In this document: positions 47,201 to 56,673 of the stretch, piece by piece
How positions within the stretch are numbered: the stretch's first letter is position 1
Layout: each line of letters opens with the position of its first letter
Origin: Rana temporaria
Taxonomy: Eukaryota > Chordata > Amphibia > Anura > Ranidae
Length of the DNA stretch: 64,000 nucleotides
Assembly: GCF_905171775.1 (NCBI RefSeq)
Contig: NC_053491.1
Span: 404,078,838 to 404,142,837, forward strand
Direction: 5' to 3'
The notes under the pieces: model-generated
Database searches by the model: none
Seen by the model: the letters and a program-made list of their open reading frames with translations, nothing else
What the model was told of the DNA's origin: nothing
Translations under genes and position numbers: made by a program

Positions 47201-48105
47201 GATATGCACTCTCCTCTGAAAAAAGCCTTATGGGCCTCCCACAAGGTGGAAACCTCAGCTACCGAGCCCTCGTTATGAACAAAGAATTCAGATATTTTTT
47301 GTTGCAGCTGGATTTGTGTCAACGGGTCTTTAATCAGGGACTCGTTGAGGCGCCAGTGGCAAGTCCTGGGGGCAGGTGCAGATAAAACAATGTCAAGCTC
47401 AATGTGAGCATGATCTGACCATGTGATCGGGCCAATCTCAGAAGAGACTACATACGGGAGCAAGGGGGCCGTCACAAGGAAATGGTCAAGTCTAGTGTAT
47501 AGCTTATGGGGCGGGGAATAAAAGGTGAACCCTCTCTGAGTCGGATGTTTAACCCTCCATGTATCAAACAGATTGTAAGACCTGGTCAATTTACGGAATG
47601 AGGCGGATAGCTTTTGGGCAGCGCTACTAGGGGCATCCCGAAATAAGGCCTGCCTATCTCTAGTTGGGGACATGCATACATTAAAATCCCCCCCTATAAT
47701 CATGAAGGGGTGGGAAATTGTTTGAAGCTTCTCAAGAACTTCTGAGAGAAATCCAATTTGGCCTACATTAGGAGCATACACATTTACCAAGGAGAACTGG
47801 GTGTTTAGGTGACTACAGTCCAGGAGTACGTAGCGGCCTTTAGGGTCTAAATATGAAGATGTAACTCGTATCGGGCATGAGCGTTTAATGAGGATTGCTA
47901 CTCCTGCCTTACCCGAGGGGTCAGAAGCCACATGTGCCACGGGAAATTGTTTGGATGCGAATTTAAAGGAACCTCCAGATTTGAAATGAGTCTCCTGTAC
48001 CATAATCACCTCCGCACCGGAGGACCGAAACTCCTTCAGAGCCTGCCATCTTTTACTAATGGAGTTCAGGCCTTTAACATTACATGAGTATACCCTTAGA
48101 GCCAT
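44266..48105 (-). CDS. L1 ORF2 protein: endonuclease and reverse transcriptase
   Basis: 1279 residues, close to the usual L1 ORF2 length. Residues 1-240 are an APE-type endonuclease with N9, E38, GGDFN at 138-142, RLDHFLV at 205-211 and SDH at 230-232, so the key residues are present. Reverse transcriptase follows at about 515-770. It has SPGPDG at 477, LSLDAQKAFD at 603 and the catalytic FADD at 706-709. A CCHC zinc-knuckle-like motif is at 1142-1159. The enzyme nicks the target and copies the L1 RNA at the nick. The start is fixed by an in-frame TGA nine bases upstream. Clade within L1/Tx1 is not settled. Confidence 0.97.
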   Translation of the reverse strand: MALRVYSCNVKGLNSISKRWQALKEFRSSGAEVIMVQETHFKSGGSFKFASKQFPVAHVASDPSGKAGVAILIKRSCPIRVTSSYLDPKGRYVLLDCSHLNTQFSLVNVYAPNVGQIGFLSEVLEKLQTISHPFMIIGGDFNVCMSPTRDRQALFRDAPSSAAQKLSASFRKLTRSYNLFDTWRVKHPTQRGFTFYSPPHKLYTRLDHFLVTAPLLPYVVSSEIGPITWSDHAHIELDIVLSAPAPRTCHWRLNESLIKDPLTQIQLQQKISEFFVHNEGSVAEVSTLWEAHKAFFRGECISASSRLKRDSLRQRDELLVQLTAAEARLLDSPTVERLRVVTSLRNRIKFFNLNKISKSMLWARQKFYEFANKPHRMLVNRLKPRPSLSIPDHLMQSDGTPTYCPKAMTQVFGDFYKKLYNCLSEDTPAQFSQADFDAFMSSFDLPKLSNDQILTLNAPVSLEEIEKVVKALPVHKSPGPDGLSYAYYKTFLDILKPHLRSLFSSLLKGTIPHAHFLHAFLTVIPKPCKDPSLPDNYRPIALLNSDYKIFTKLLANRLSPLLTTLIHRDQVGFVPTRHAGDNTRRTVDLIDLLTRTKQPAIVLSLDAQKAFDRLSWPFMFAVLDRFGFSGPFVKALRAIYSTPTSQVQLSSCLSQRFSLSNGTRQGCPLSPLLFILSLEPLAAAIRLHPEIRGVALRRRDYKLSLFADDILLTLTHPTATLPVLHDTLSIFGNLSGFKINQSKTEALPINIPPDVLQTLQGQFKYHWRSSSLKYLGVHITPSYSSLYQANFPPMFTEITRLLNMWTSLPLSLLGRINVLKMSILPKLLFLFETLPVAVPMSQLKLIQRRCLKFIWNDSSHRIAQSVVYAPKHRGGLAAPDVIKYYFASHLRVLISWISRKASSRWAEIEMGVTAPVHPCYMLWPSSAKFMPQLRSLCLAPMLFTLTIWRRCVERFSLSSRYSPLMNVLFNPDIPDSLSFERMYPWTQAGVFQLRHLVHPVTRVFLPFPELKAKLDLPSSLQYSHLQFQHFFLSSFPSLTLERPTDFELLCVAGPYEPKQISSIYKILQEFPPMTDALHKYMTKWSTILRRPISLLDWGKIWASTYKISRCVVQKETAFKILMFWYRTPDLLHARDPAVSNLCWRCQESVGSPFHIFWECPLISPFWTQIQELLQKLLSHPVPLTPIHFLLGLPITDLPKPSQKLMSFVLLAAKRAIPRLWLSTSPPTLHQVISIIADTRKMEHLTAKVEDTLPLFDKIWSLWDDSDFSSDSIPANLYVT

Positions 48106-48719
48106 TTTACATCATTTAACAGTATAGCTGATTCCACATATAGTACATCTATATCAAGAAATAACCATGGTGCAAAACTTTTAGAGTGTAACCTGCTCAT
48201 ATTCAGAATGAGTGCAATATAAAAAGCTCTGTGTAGCAATGGGGGGTCAAAAAAAAGACCCAATAGGGAAAAATCAAAAAAGAGGAAAAAAAACAAGAAA
48301 AAACCTGTGGGACCACAGAAAAGAAAAAACAAAACACATTTTTCAGAAAAGCCCTGGAGATAAAAAAACTCCAGGGAACCCAGGCAGCAGCCCAGGGTTT
48401 GGGTGGAGGGCATGTCGACTCCCGAAGATCAAGGGCGGGTGGGTCCCCGCCATACCTGCAAATGGACTGCACCGAGTCATGACCAAAAAAAACAGGAAAA
48501 ACAAAAACAACTTAAGGGCATTTCAGCTTGTAGGGCAGCCGTAGACAACAGGATCGGGGGTAAGATGTAATAGGGACTGGGAGCGTCTGTGAGGCAATGT
48601 GCAGCACGGAGTCAAAAAAAAAAAAGAGAGACCCGAACAAAGTCAGGGTGAGCCTTGACCTTCCATAAAGGCCGAGGAATAAAGGGGGCATAAGAAGTGT
48701 CACAAAAAAGATGAAGACT
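48106..48719 (-). other. L1 inter-ORF spacer
   Basis: 614 bp without a long frame continuous with either ORF. It is much longer than the short spacer of mammalian L1. In the mRNA sense it carries several U-rich stretches. How ORF2 is translated across this distance is unknown. Confidence 0.7.
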
Positions 48720-49817
48720 TCAGGTGTGAGCTCCTGAGCGGTTGTTCCTCTGTGGAGTAGAGAACGCCTTTCTCGACTTGCGTTGTACAGGGGTCCAGAT
48801 CTTGGCCGGTGTCATCAAAGGTTTAGGATTCACCGCGGGGGGCTGAAGGTCTTCTTCAGGGACGGGTGGTAGGTCCAGGTTACGTGTGAAGGCATCACAC
48901 TCGCATAGGTCTCGTAGAGAATATTGGGTCCCATCTTTCAGGACAGACAGGCGAAAAGGGAACCCCCAGCGATAGGGGACCTGGTGGTTCTGCAGATGAG
49001 TGGTAATAGGGCGGAAGCTGCGTCTCTTCGCTAGAGTAATAGGGGATAAATCATTGTAGATCTGTATTTTGGCCTGCTTGAATTCAATGCGAGACTTGTT
49101 GCGGGAAGCAATTGTGAGGGCTTCTTTGCTCTCATAAAAGTGAAAGCGTACAACCACATCTCTGGGATTAGATCCCGCAGGGGGTTTAGGGGCCAAAGAT
49201 CTGTGTGCTCGATCGAGCCGCCAATCAATGTCCGGTATATGGGGTGCGAGAGTGACAAAAAGACCCAGAAGGTATGGGCGCAGTTCCTTATCAGTAACCG
49301 TCTCGGGCACCCCCCTTATCCTTAGGTTCTGGCACCTTTCCCTATTCTCCAAATCCTCTTGCTGTAATTGGAGTTGGGACAGAGAATGTTTCATGGCTGC
49401 ATTGTCATCTTCCAGCACCTGCACATATTGGGTCAGTTCATCGAATTTATTTTCGAGCGTGTCCGTACGCTCTCCTATCTGGTCAATTTCCCTCCTGAGC
49501 TCCTGAGCAATTTTACCCACCTCTTTTGCGATGTTATGGGTCAGGTCCTGTAGAAGTGCCTGCAGCTTATGATCCAGTACGTCCACCGTGACCACATCCG
49601 AGCTTTCAGGTGGGAGAGCCTGCTGGGATCTGTTGTCCGCCGGCGGGGCTGTTATCGCCGTTAATCGGGAGTCGGCGTGATCCGGCGGGGCGCCCGCGCT
49701 ACTCGAGGCCGGGGATTGCGGCCTGTATAGGAAGCGATCCATGTCGCGGTTAGGCCTCGCGGACGGCGGCGGGGCGAATCCTCTATATACGGCTTTTTGA
49801 AAGCCGATTTTGCCCAT
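48720..49817 (-). CDS. L1 ORF1 protein: RNA-binding chaperone
   Basis: 365 residues. Residues 1-75 are proline- and serine-rich and probably disordered. A heptad-rich coiled coil spans about 80-160 and would trimerise the protein. ENRERCQNLRIRGVPE at 157-172 begins the RRM-like domain. PRDVVVRFHFYESKEAL (218-234) begins the C-terminal domain. This order is typical of L1 ORF1p, which coats its own RNA. A second ATG at residue 26 has a better start context (purine at -3, G at +4) than the first, so either may be used. Confidence 0.96.
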   Translation of the reverse strand: MGKIGFQKAVYRGFAPPPSARPNRDMDRFLYRPQSPASSSAGAPPDHADSRLTAITAPPADNRSQQALPPESSDVVTVDVLDHKLQALLQDLTHNIAKEVGKIAQELRREIDQIGERTDTLENKFDELTQYVQVLEDDNAAMKHSLSQLQLQQEDLENRERCQNLRIRGVPETVTDKELRPYLLGLFVTLAPHIPDIDWRLDRAHRSLAPKPPAGSNPRDVVVRFHFYESKEALTIASRNKSRIEFKQAKIQIYNDLSPITLAKRRSFRPITTHLQNHQVPYRWGFPFRLSVLKDGTQYSLRDLCECDAFTRNLDLPPVPEEDLQPPAVNPKPLMTPAKIWTPVQRKSRKAFSTPQRNNRSGAHT

Positions 49818-49967
49818 AAGGTGGTGGGGGGAGTTCGGGCAGGTGCCGACAGTGCTCCCGGTGCTTTAGTGGCTGCAGATGCTGTGCAGGAGCGGTGGAT
49901 GGCGAGACGGGGACCGGAGCTCTTCCTCTACACGTCCGCCATCTTCAGAAGCCGCGCATGCGCCCCC
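49818..49967 (-). promoter_or_regulatory. L1 5-prime UTR with YY1-like site
   Basis: About 150 bp, CpG-rich. On the minus strand GAAGATGGCGG (complement of 49936-49946) contains AAGATGGC, the core of a YY1 site. In mammalian L1 such a site near the 5-prime end positions transcription start. The same role here is inference. Confidence 0.6.
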
Positions 49968-49976
49968 TCTTTTTTT

Positions 49977-49981
<5 letters not shown>

Positions 49982-50007
<26 letters not shown>

Positions 50008-50032
50008 TTATGTTTTTTTTTTTTTTTTTTTT
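49982..50032. repeat. (TA)n and poly(T) tracts
   Basis: A TA run at 49982-50006 followed by poly(T) at 50013-50032. They lie just outside the 5-prime end of the L1. Confidence 0.9.
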
Positions 50033-50129
50033 ACTTTTTTGTCTAAGTATAGATCTATGTTTGTACCAAGCATGTTTGAAACCACTTACTATTGACTAAC
50101 TCACTATCTTTGCTGGGAGTCTATTCTAA

Positions 50130-50557
50130 GCCTCATACACACGGTTGGACTTCAAACAAACTTTTCAGTGGATTTTTGTTTGAAGGGCGTCGGCCGTGAA
50201 CTTGATATGTATACACATGGCAGGACTTTTTCAACAAACTTTCCCAAAATCATGTGGTTTTTCAGCTCTTTACCGCCACCCTTTGGTCAACTTCTGCTAT
50301 TGTTGGTTGAGTTTAACATTGGTCCTGAGCATGCGTGTTTGTACTTTTAACTAAAGTCCGGTGGACTTCTGTACACACAATAGGGTTTTGCACCGTAGGA
50401 CTTTTGTTGCCGAAAAGTTTGTCCGTTTGCAGAGCGAACATTTGTCCGATGAAAACCAAAAAAGTTTGTCCGATGGAGCGTACACACGGTCAGATTTTTT
50501 GGAAAACCTGCTCATTTTGAAGTTTGTTGTCAAAAAGTCAGATCGTATGTATGGGCC
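50130..50557. mobile_element. MITE, superfamily B copy 5
   Basis: The left end GCCTCATACACACGG and the right end CGTATGTATGGGCC are complementary. It is flanked by TAA (50127-50129) and TTA (50558-50560). A left subterminal hairpin of the usual length is at 50140-50198, with a different sequence from the other copies. The interior is built on repeated TTTGTCCG and CAAACTT words. Confidence 0.8.
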
Positions 50558-50672
50558 TTAAGATTGGTTTTGAACTTTCCTCAAGTTAGTCTGAGGTCAT
50601 GTCCCTGTGTGCTTGATCTTGGATTCATATTGAAAATCCTGCCCTTGAACCTTATTCACCCCCTTGATGTAT

Positions 50673-51110
50673 TTAAAATAGAACTATAGGCAACACATTT
50701 TTTTTTTTTTTTTTGTTTTGAATAGAGCAATGGAGGCTTATAACCCCTGTAAAGTTATTTCGGCTCTCTTTGTCCCATTGGGGAGATTTCCCTTCACTTC
50801 CTGTTCTATAGCCAAATAGGAAGTGAGAGGAAATACCTGCAAATTAAGGGGAACTCTAGGGGACCCACAGATCACTAGAACTAGTGTCCCCAATGGAAGA
50901 TTTCCCCTCTGTTACCTTTCTGAGGACAACTCAAAATTTGGGATTTTCCTTTACTTTCACTTTCAATGATAATGGTAAACAGGACAGATAAGGAGGGCGA
51001 ATCTCCCGAATGGGGGCACAGACAGCAATAAAAACGTGTGTGTCTTCTAATATATCTCCCCTCTATCCAAAACGAAACACAACAAGTTTTTCCTTTTAGT
51101 TATACTTTAA
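50673..51110. mobile_element. TTAA-flanked MITE, family C, copy 1
   Basis: TTAA at 50673 leads into AATAGAACTATAGG. The right end TTTTAGTTATACT is followed by TTAA at 51107-51110. The interior includes GATTTCCCTTCACTTCCTG. A second copy is at 54338. Confidence 0.78.
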
Positions 51111-51338
51111 AGGTTTCAACCATGTCTCTCCTTTCCTTTCTCCTACTTGGTCCAGCTTGGACCAATGTATCTATACATTTTCCATACCTGTGGGATACTT
51201 TTAGAAACTGGATAGTCATCGCTACTACAGTGATTGCCACTAGCTTATGGATCTGGCGCTGGGCATCTGCTTACTCAACACCGGAAGTTGCCCATTCAAC
51301 ATGGGCACCATTCAGGGAACTCTTTACATTTTCTCAAT
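51111..51338. other. Intergenic spacer
   Basis: No feature recognised. Confidence 0.4.
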
Positions 51339-51340
51339 TA

Positions 51341-51835
51341 CCGTATTTATCGTGGTATAACGCGCTCCCGCGTATACCGCGCACCCCTAAAGTGCCCCCG
51401 AAATTACTGTAAAAAAAAAATGTTATATGATTGCATTACTTACAGTTTTGGTGTCTTCCCAGCGTCCATCGTACGGTCCAGCATCCGTCTGCGGCCTCGA
51501 TGGTGTCATCCCGGCTTCTTCAGCGTGCGCCTCACGTCGAGTCCCCGCTTCCCGCGCTCAGTTCGAACGCCTCCGCCGACATATACCGAGTGCAGTACAC
51601 TCGGGTACATTCGGCAAGGCTCGGCGTCGCTCGCGCTCGCGCTCTGTGACGTTTATGCGTGAGCACTAGTGAAGCCGAGCCTGGCCGAATGTACCCGAGT
51701 GTACTGCACTCAGTATATGTCGGCGCAGGATTTCAAACTGAGCAAGGGAAGCGGCTATCGGCGTATATCGCGCACCCATGATTTTCCCCTTATTTTAAGG
51801 GGAAAATAGTGCACGATATACGCCGATAAATACGG
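51341..51835. mobile_element. TA-flanked MITE with CCGTATTTATCG termini
   Basis: The left end CCGTATTTATCG and the right end CGATAAATACGG are complementary, with TA on both sides (51339-51340 and 51836-51837). This fits a Tc1/mariner-type target. Internal inverted words around GGTACATTCGG (51602) and CCGAATGTACC (51684) form a second hairpin. A degraded relative starts at 36746. Four overlapping open frames reflect GC content only. Confidence 0.85.
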
Positions 51836-51837
51836 TA

Positions 51838-52145
51838 ATGTAAAATGTTCTCAGACTGGACAAGGTGAGGAGGTGGGGCAGTGACATCACAATCTCCACC
51901 TCACAGAACACTTTTCCTTAAGTGAGAAAATGGAAAGTGTTCCCTAAATTGTACCAGTGTCAGGCAGGCAACCTGCTGTTTTCAGTATGGAGCATTGCAC
52001 CCGCTTGGTGCTGAACCCATATATTAATAACAATCAATATAGAAGCAGTGCCTATTAGAGTGATTTCTAGCTTCCATGGGGATCCCACAGGTATGGCACA
52101 TAAATACTTATATTATACAGAAATTGCCATGCCTGGAATTTAGCA
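51838..52145. other. Intergenic spacer
   Basis: No feature recognised. Confidence 0.4.
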
Positions 52146-52460
52146 TTAACTAACCCAGGTATTGTCCCTCACCAAGCTTATGACTGGTCAGTGAAAGGAG
52201 AAGCAGAAGAATGATGAGGTCAACTCTCTGTCATTCTGCTCTCTCCTATCAGCATGTTCCCTGCACATGAGAAATACAGCACAACTGCTACATCTTGCTA
52301 CCATATTCTGAGCCCTTCTGTATATGGACTGTAGGAGGCTGATACCAGGTCAAATTTAGGTATTTACTCTACTTGCATATATAAAAATGCATTAAGTCAT
52401 GCATTATTAAATACAGATCTGTATTCATGTATGTCTTATCTGCCTGGAGTTCACCTTTAA
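52146..52460. repeat. Probable TTAA-flanked repeat, family H
   Basis: TTAA at 52146 followed by CTAACCCAGG. The right end CCTGGAGTTCACCT is followed by TTAA at 52457-52460. Terminal complementarity is weak. The interior resembles 13967-14240. Confidence 0.45.
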
Positions 52461-53189
52461 TAAAAATAAATTTCAACATTTGTTTTCTTAGTAAAGCTGA
52501 TTATAGAGATCTTTTCATCCCAATTAAATGAAAACACATGGATCAGAATCTTTGGAATCTATATATATAAAGAATTTCTGACCTGATTTAGGTTCACAAC
52601 TTTTTTTTTTTGCTGATTTTGTGACAGACAGTAACAACTGTTTTTATAAAGCTGTGATTTCCGGGCTGAAAGACAGAGAAAATGTGAAAGTTGCAAAGAA
52701 AATACATGTTTTTTTTTTTTTTGCAAAAGCTGGTGCACAACCCAATGATTTTAAACTTTTAAAACCAGATACCTGTGTGAATGGGAGCCCTGGCTGCTAG
52801 ATCCGTGGCAATAGAGGATGGCTTCCATGAATTTACTTTACTGTATATGTTTAAAAGAATTAAACATAAGTTTAATATTTTACCAAAATTTTAGTTTAAA
52901 TTTTTCTGGCTGAGAACATTTTTTTGTTTACCTTGCCAGAAATGTACTGTATTGTCTTTGTCCCTACCTGTGAATCTTTTTTTTTGTAAACTACTCATTC
53001 TTTCCCACTCAATATAAAGATACAGTTAAGAAATAAGCATAGCCATCCGTGGACAGGAAAACATGTGTTATTCACAGGATCACCAGTTGAAAGGAAGAAA
53101 TGCCTGAAATACAAAAAAATAAAATAATGCAGCCAGCACATATAGGGAATGGTAACTGCAGTATGATACATTTTTGGTTTAAGGTTTAA
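52461..53189. other. Intergenic, nothing recognised
   Basis: AT-rich with T runs at 52601-52611 and 52710-52722. No gene or repeat family recognised. Confidence 0.45.
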
Positions 53190-53650
53190 TACTGCCTTAA
53201 AGTAAGACCTAATTCACACGTCTAAACTCTAGGCAGAGTCAACCTATGACGAAATGTGTAGGGCAGAGCGACACACTGACGTCACCAACTTCCATGTGTC
53301 CTGGAGGGCTGGCTTGTTTGTTTCTGTGTTGGCCGACCCACTAAATCTAAGTTGCATTTTTTCAGCTGATGCTGTAAGTGCAATATCTTTTACTACAATA
53401 AACGTTTAAAAGGTTTTATACTGTGTGGAGCATTTCTGCCTTTTTTGGAGAATTTATACTTACCACACGGTGTTAAGTGGTGTTTCAGTTCAGCAGAGCT
53501 CCCTTATTTGGCGAAAGGCCCTGGCTGGGTTTAAGCCATAAGCGCAAGCGTCCCCTTGCGATGAGGGGTCCAGGCGGCTAGTAAGTGAGTTTTTCAGCTT
53601 TTGATGGCGGCTTTGATGCACAAGATCACTTTAAGGTGGTAGAGTACTGT
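53190..53650 (+). repeat. Dispersed repeat with CTATGACGAAATGTG core
   Basis: The order GACGAAATGTGTAGGGCAGAG, TGACGTCACC, ACAATAAACGTTTAAAAGG and ACTGTGTGGAGC resembles a repeat that I recall as common in amphibian genomes. It has a polyadenylation-like AATAAA. Class unknown. Confidence 0.5.
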
Positions 53651-54104
53651 AGATGGTGAAGAAAGATCATGGCTAGGAATATTCAAGACCCACTATTAAA
53701 TCACTTGTGGACTTTTTTGATACAATCACTTCTATTCTGTCTTTGCATCTTATTTATATTATATAAATACTATATAAATATATATTTATATATATTTAGC
53801 GCGATCCTGTATATTTTTATAGACAATTAAAGAAGACATAGACATACTGTATATACACATACTTTAAAAAGCACCGTAAGAGTCCCAATGCTCCTTTCAA
53901 ATAGTGAATAAAAGTGAACCTAACATCAGCTATATTTTACATTTTAAAGCTGAACTCCAGGTTTTATCATTATTGCATACTTCCATTTTTGTTTTTCATG
54001 TTTTTGGGTTCAGATACACTTTTACAGGGTTATGTGACCTCACATATCAATTTCCATTCTTCCATCCTTTGTGTGCCACTGCTTTTTAGGCTAAGTCAAC
54101 GCTG
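53651..54104. other. Intergenic spacer
   Basis: TA-rich patch at 53757-53802. A TTTAAAGCTGAACTCCAGG word at 53944 resembles a TTAA-element end without a visible partner. Confidence 0.4.
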
Positions 54105-54665
54105 TATCCTGGTCTAGGCCAACAAGGCCCAGGCCTAGGGCAGCACTTTGCAGGGGGGCAGCACGGAAAGAGTCCCCGCCGGCTTGTCCTACACTGTTAG
54201 TATAACGCAAGCTAAGTTTGACTGTCCTATCACCCTGGACCACAAACCTTCCTCACTGTGCTATATGTTTTCTGCTGTACCATTGGCATGGTTATATCTA
54301 TCCTTGTCCTCTCCATAAAATTATCAGAAATTTGTGCTTAAAGTAGAACTATAGGCAACATTTTTTTTTTCATTTTGGATAGAGTAAGGGAGTGTTATAG
54401 CCCCTGAAATTTGTTTACCATCCCTGTCCCATTGCAGAGATTTCCCTTCACTTCCTGCCCCATAGCCAAACAGGAAGTGAGAGGAAATCTATGCAAATTA
54501 AGGGAATCCATTCCCCCCAGGCCCTAAGAACTAGTGTCCCCACTCAAAAAATGCAGGGTGGATCTTAAACAAAAAGGGATGTGGCCTTGACAGGAATTAA
54601 AATTTAAATTAGGGGGTGCAAGAGTTTAGCCAGGCCTAGGGCAGCACAAAATCTAAATACACTAC
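54105..54665. repeat. Dispersed repeat with AGGCCTAGGGCAGCAC, interrupted
   Basis: The phrase AGGCCTAGGGCAGCAC occurs near 54132 and again near 54633. Between them lies the family C element at 54338. The older repeat was probably split by that insertion. Confidence 0.5.
54338..54560. mobile_element. TTAA-flanked MITE, family C, copy 2, truncated
   Basis: It starts TTAAAGTAGAACTATAGG and shares TTTCCCTTCACTTCCTG, CAGGAAGTGAGAGGAAATC and ACTAGTGTCCCCA with 50673. The right terminus is missing. Confidence 0.72.
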
Positions 54666-55034
54666 TGGGCTAAGTTGCCTTACCAGTGATGGTAATCATT
54701 TTGGTATCCCACCATTAGAAGATTGGAAATCACTATCCTACTTACTACTTACAGTTTTAGTAAACCCTGAGTGTGAAATGTGATATACAGTATACATACT
54801 ACAGGATGAATGTTCGCTATTTGTTCTCTATCTGAAGCCTGTCACTTCTTGCAGTCTAGATTAGACCTTTCTCTCTTTTCTGTTTTCATCTTTAATGTGC
54901 CTGCACTGCCTTGCATGGCTCCCTTGAGCCCTGCCATAGACATCCTTATGTTCATGTTTTAGCCTGGGTCGGCGAGAGCATGCACTTTTTTTATCATGAT
55001 GCCAGGCATGAGGGTTGTGCATGCACTTTTTGCT
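54666..55034. other. Intergenic spacer
   Basis: No feature recognised. Confidence 0.4.
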
Positions 55035-55244
55035 ATCACTAGGGAAGAGGGACCATGCTCTTCTGAAATGGGCAGACCTGGGAGTGGGGGTATTCATGTG
55101 ATGTATCTCTAAGGAAGAGGGACCAGGTACTTCTGAAATGGGCAGACCTGAGGGTGGGGGTATTCATGTGATTTATCTCTAAGGAAAAGGGACCAGGTAG
55201 TTCTGAAATGGGCAGACCTGGAGATGGGGGTACATGTTTTTCCA
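55035..55244. repeat. Minisatellite, 3 units of 70 bp
   Basis: TTCTGAAATGGGCAGACCTG occurs at 55061, 55131 and 55201, exactly 70 bp apart. Units differ at a few positions. The minus-strand frames that cross it are repeat artefacts. Confidence 0.97.
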
Positions 55245-55465
55245 ATTACCCCTGATTTGGATGGACTGTCCCTCCTTTGAAACTAAGCCTCTCTGTTTTT
55301 CTCTCCTCATTTGTCCATTATTTTAGTCTGATGGGTATACCTGTATACAAAATGCAGTATTTATCTATAAAAATGTGCCTTATAGTGCTAAACCTTTCAT
55401 CCAATTTCTAAATGGTTGTATTTGTAAGTTTCAAAAGCCAGAATAAATGAATTAGTGGTAAAAAA
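55245..55465. repeat. Interspersed repeat, family M, copy 3, truncated
   Basis: It resembles 7371-7750: CCCTGATTTGGATGGACTGT, TCCTCATTTGTCC, AGTGCTAAACCTTTCATCC. The right end is missing. Confidence 0.65.
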
Positions 55466-56172
55466 AAAAAGCAATTGTGGGTTTAACCAATCATTATTTG
55501 TGTATTCATTCTCCAGGGATGTGTACGTGTTCCTCTTTACCATCTCAGAAAAGGTTTGAATACGCCTACGTGATGTACTTAAGTAATACAATAATAGACT
55601 GTTTTCCTATCTTTTCTGTAATGGAAAAGACAAAGTTAGTCAGCAATTTCAAGAGCCAATTAGAGTTTGCTGCTTGACATCAAGCTTCCAACATCAAATG
55701 ATGAACTAGTTCCTGGCGATGGCACATCAGTCAGTGGCAAAGATGGTTACAAAAGTGTGGGCTTCCCCACCTCTTATTACCTAATCACCAAATATTGAGG
55801 TAATGGTTTTCAAAAGATAATGCCAGCTTTGGAAGAAATCCAGAGAGATGTTAAAGTATTAGAAAGCCCTTTCAATTACTTCTACTGCTGAGGTTAAAAT
55901 TAACACATTGTAGTACAAACCTGGAGCAAGACTACCTTATACAATAATTAATTTATTTATGTATTTATTTATTTTAACAGACAAATGATGTAGGCAGGGT
56001 TTTGGTTTACCTAAGACTCATTTCACACTTCTCTGGTGCATTGAAACACACATAGATTAGGTAGTCATAAAACTATGCTGTGGTTAGTGTGTTACCATGC
56101 TTTACAGTAAGCTGCAGTAAACAAATGGATTTTACTGTGTGTGTTACCGCAACTCAATAATGTAAAGTTAGC
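55466..56172. other. Intergenic spacer
   Basis: Bases 56020-56170 (TCATTTCACACTTCTCTGGTG and following) may be part of a MITE, but no matching end is seen. Confidence 0.4.
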
Positions 56173-56673
56173 TTAAAGTGGAGGTTCACCCAAAAAAAAA
56201 AATCTAACCTTGCATTGAGCCGAGTGGGAAGAATGACATTAGGCTGTTTTTTTTTATCTCCTTGCCATACATACCGTTTTATCTATATTTTCACCGCGGC
56301 TTCCGGCTATGTAATCTGCGGGACTGGGCATTCCTATTCACATGATAATTGATTGACATGCTTCCAACCGGCGCATACAGTGCATCACGAGTTGCCGAAA
56401 GAAGCCGGACTGCGAGTCGGCTCTATACGGCGCCTGCGCACCGACGTTCGGCTTCTTTCAGCAACTCGCGACGCGCTGTATGCGCCTGTGGGGAAGCAGG
56501 TCAATCAATTATCATGTGAATAGGAACGCCCAGTCCCGCAGATTACATACCTGGAAAATATAGATAAAACGGTATGTACGGCAAGGAGATAAGAAAAAAC
56601 AGCCTAATGTCATTCTCCCAAATCGGCTCAATGTAATGTTAGAATTTTTTTTTTGGGTGAACCCCCGCTTTAA
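56173..56673. mobile_element. TTAA-flanked long foldback element, family D
   Basis: TTAA at 56173 and at 56670-56673. The ends AGTGGAGGTTCACCC and GGGTGAACCCCCGCT are complementary. Nearly the whole element folds back on itself with arms of about 230 bp, centred near 56420. Examples are TGATAATTGATTGAC and GTCAATCAATTATCA. The left arm has about ten extra bases near 56294. Non-coding. Confidence 0.92.

Larger units (their letters stand above)
43935..49967 (-). mobile_element. Full-length L1-type LINE with intact ORFs
   Basis: Read on the minus strand: a short GC-rich 5-prime UTR, ORF1, a 614-bp inter-ORF spacer, ORF2, a 330-bp 3-prime UTR with AATAAA, and a 16-base poly(A). Both ORFs are uninterrupted. 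The right edge TC(T)13 at 49968-49982 and the left TC(T)16 at 43933-43950 could be target duplications merged with the tail, but this is not certain. The copy is probably recent. Confidence 0.95.

Noticed and set aside
51038..51662. Overlapping open frames of 124 and 142 residues
   Set aside because: They cross a family C end and a TA-flanked MITE. No domain is visible.
55035..55244. CRISPR-like regular spacing
   Set aside because: Only three direct units of 70 bp without distinct spacers, in a vertebrate context. It is a minisatellite.
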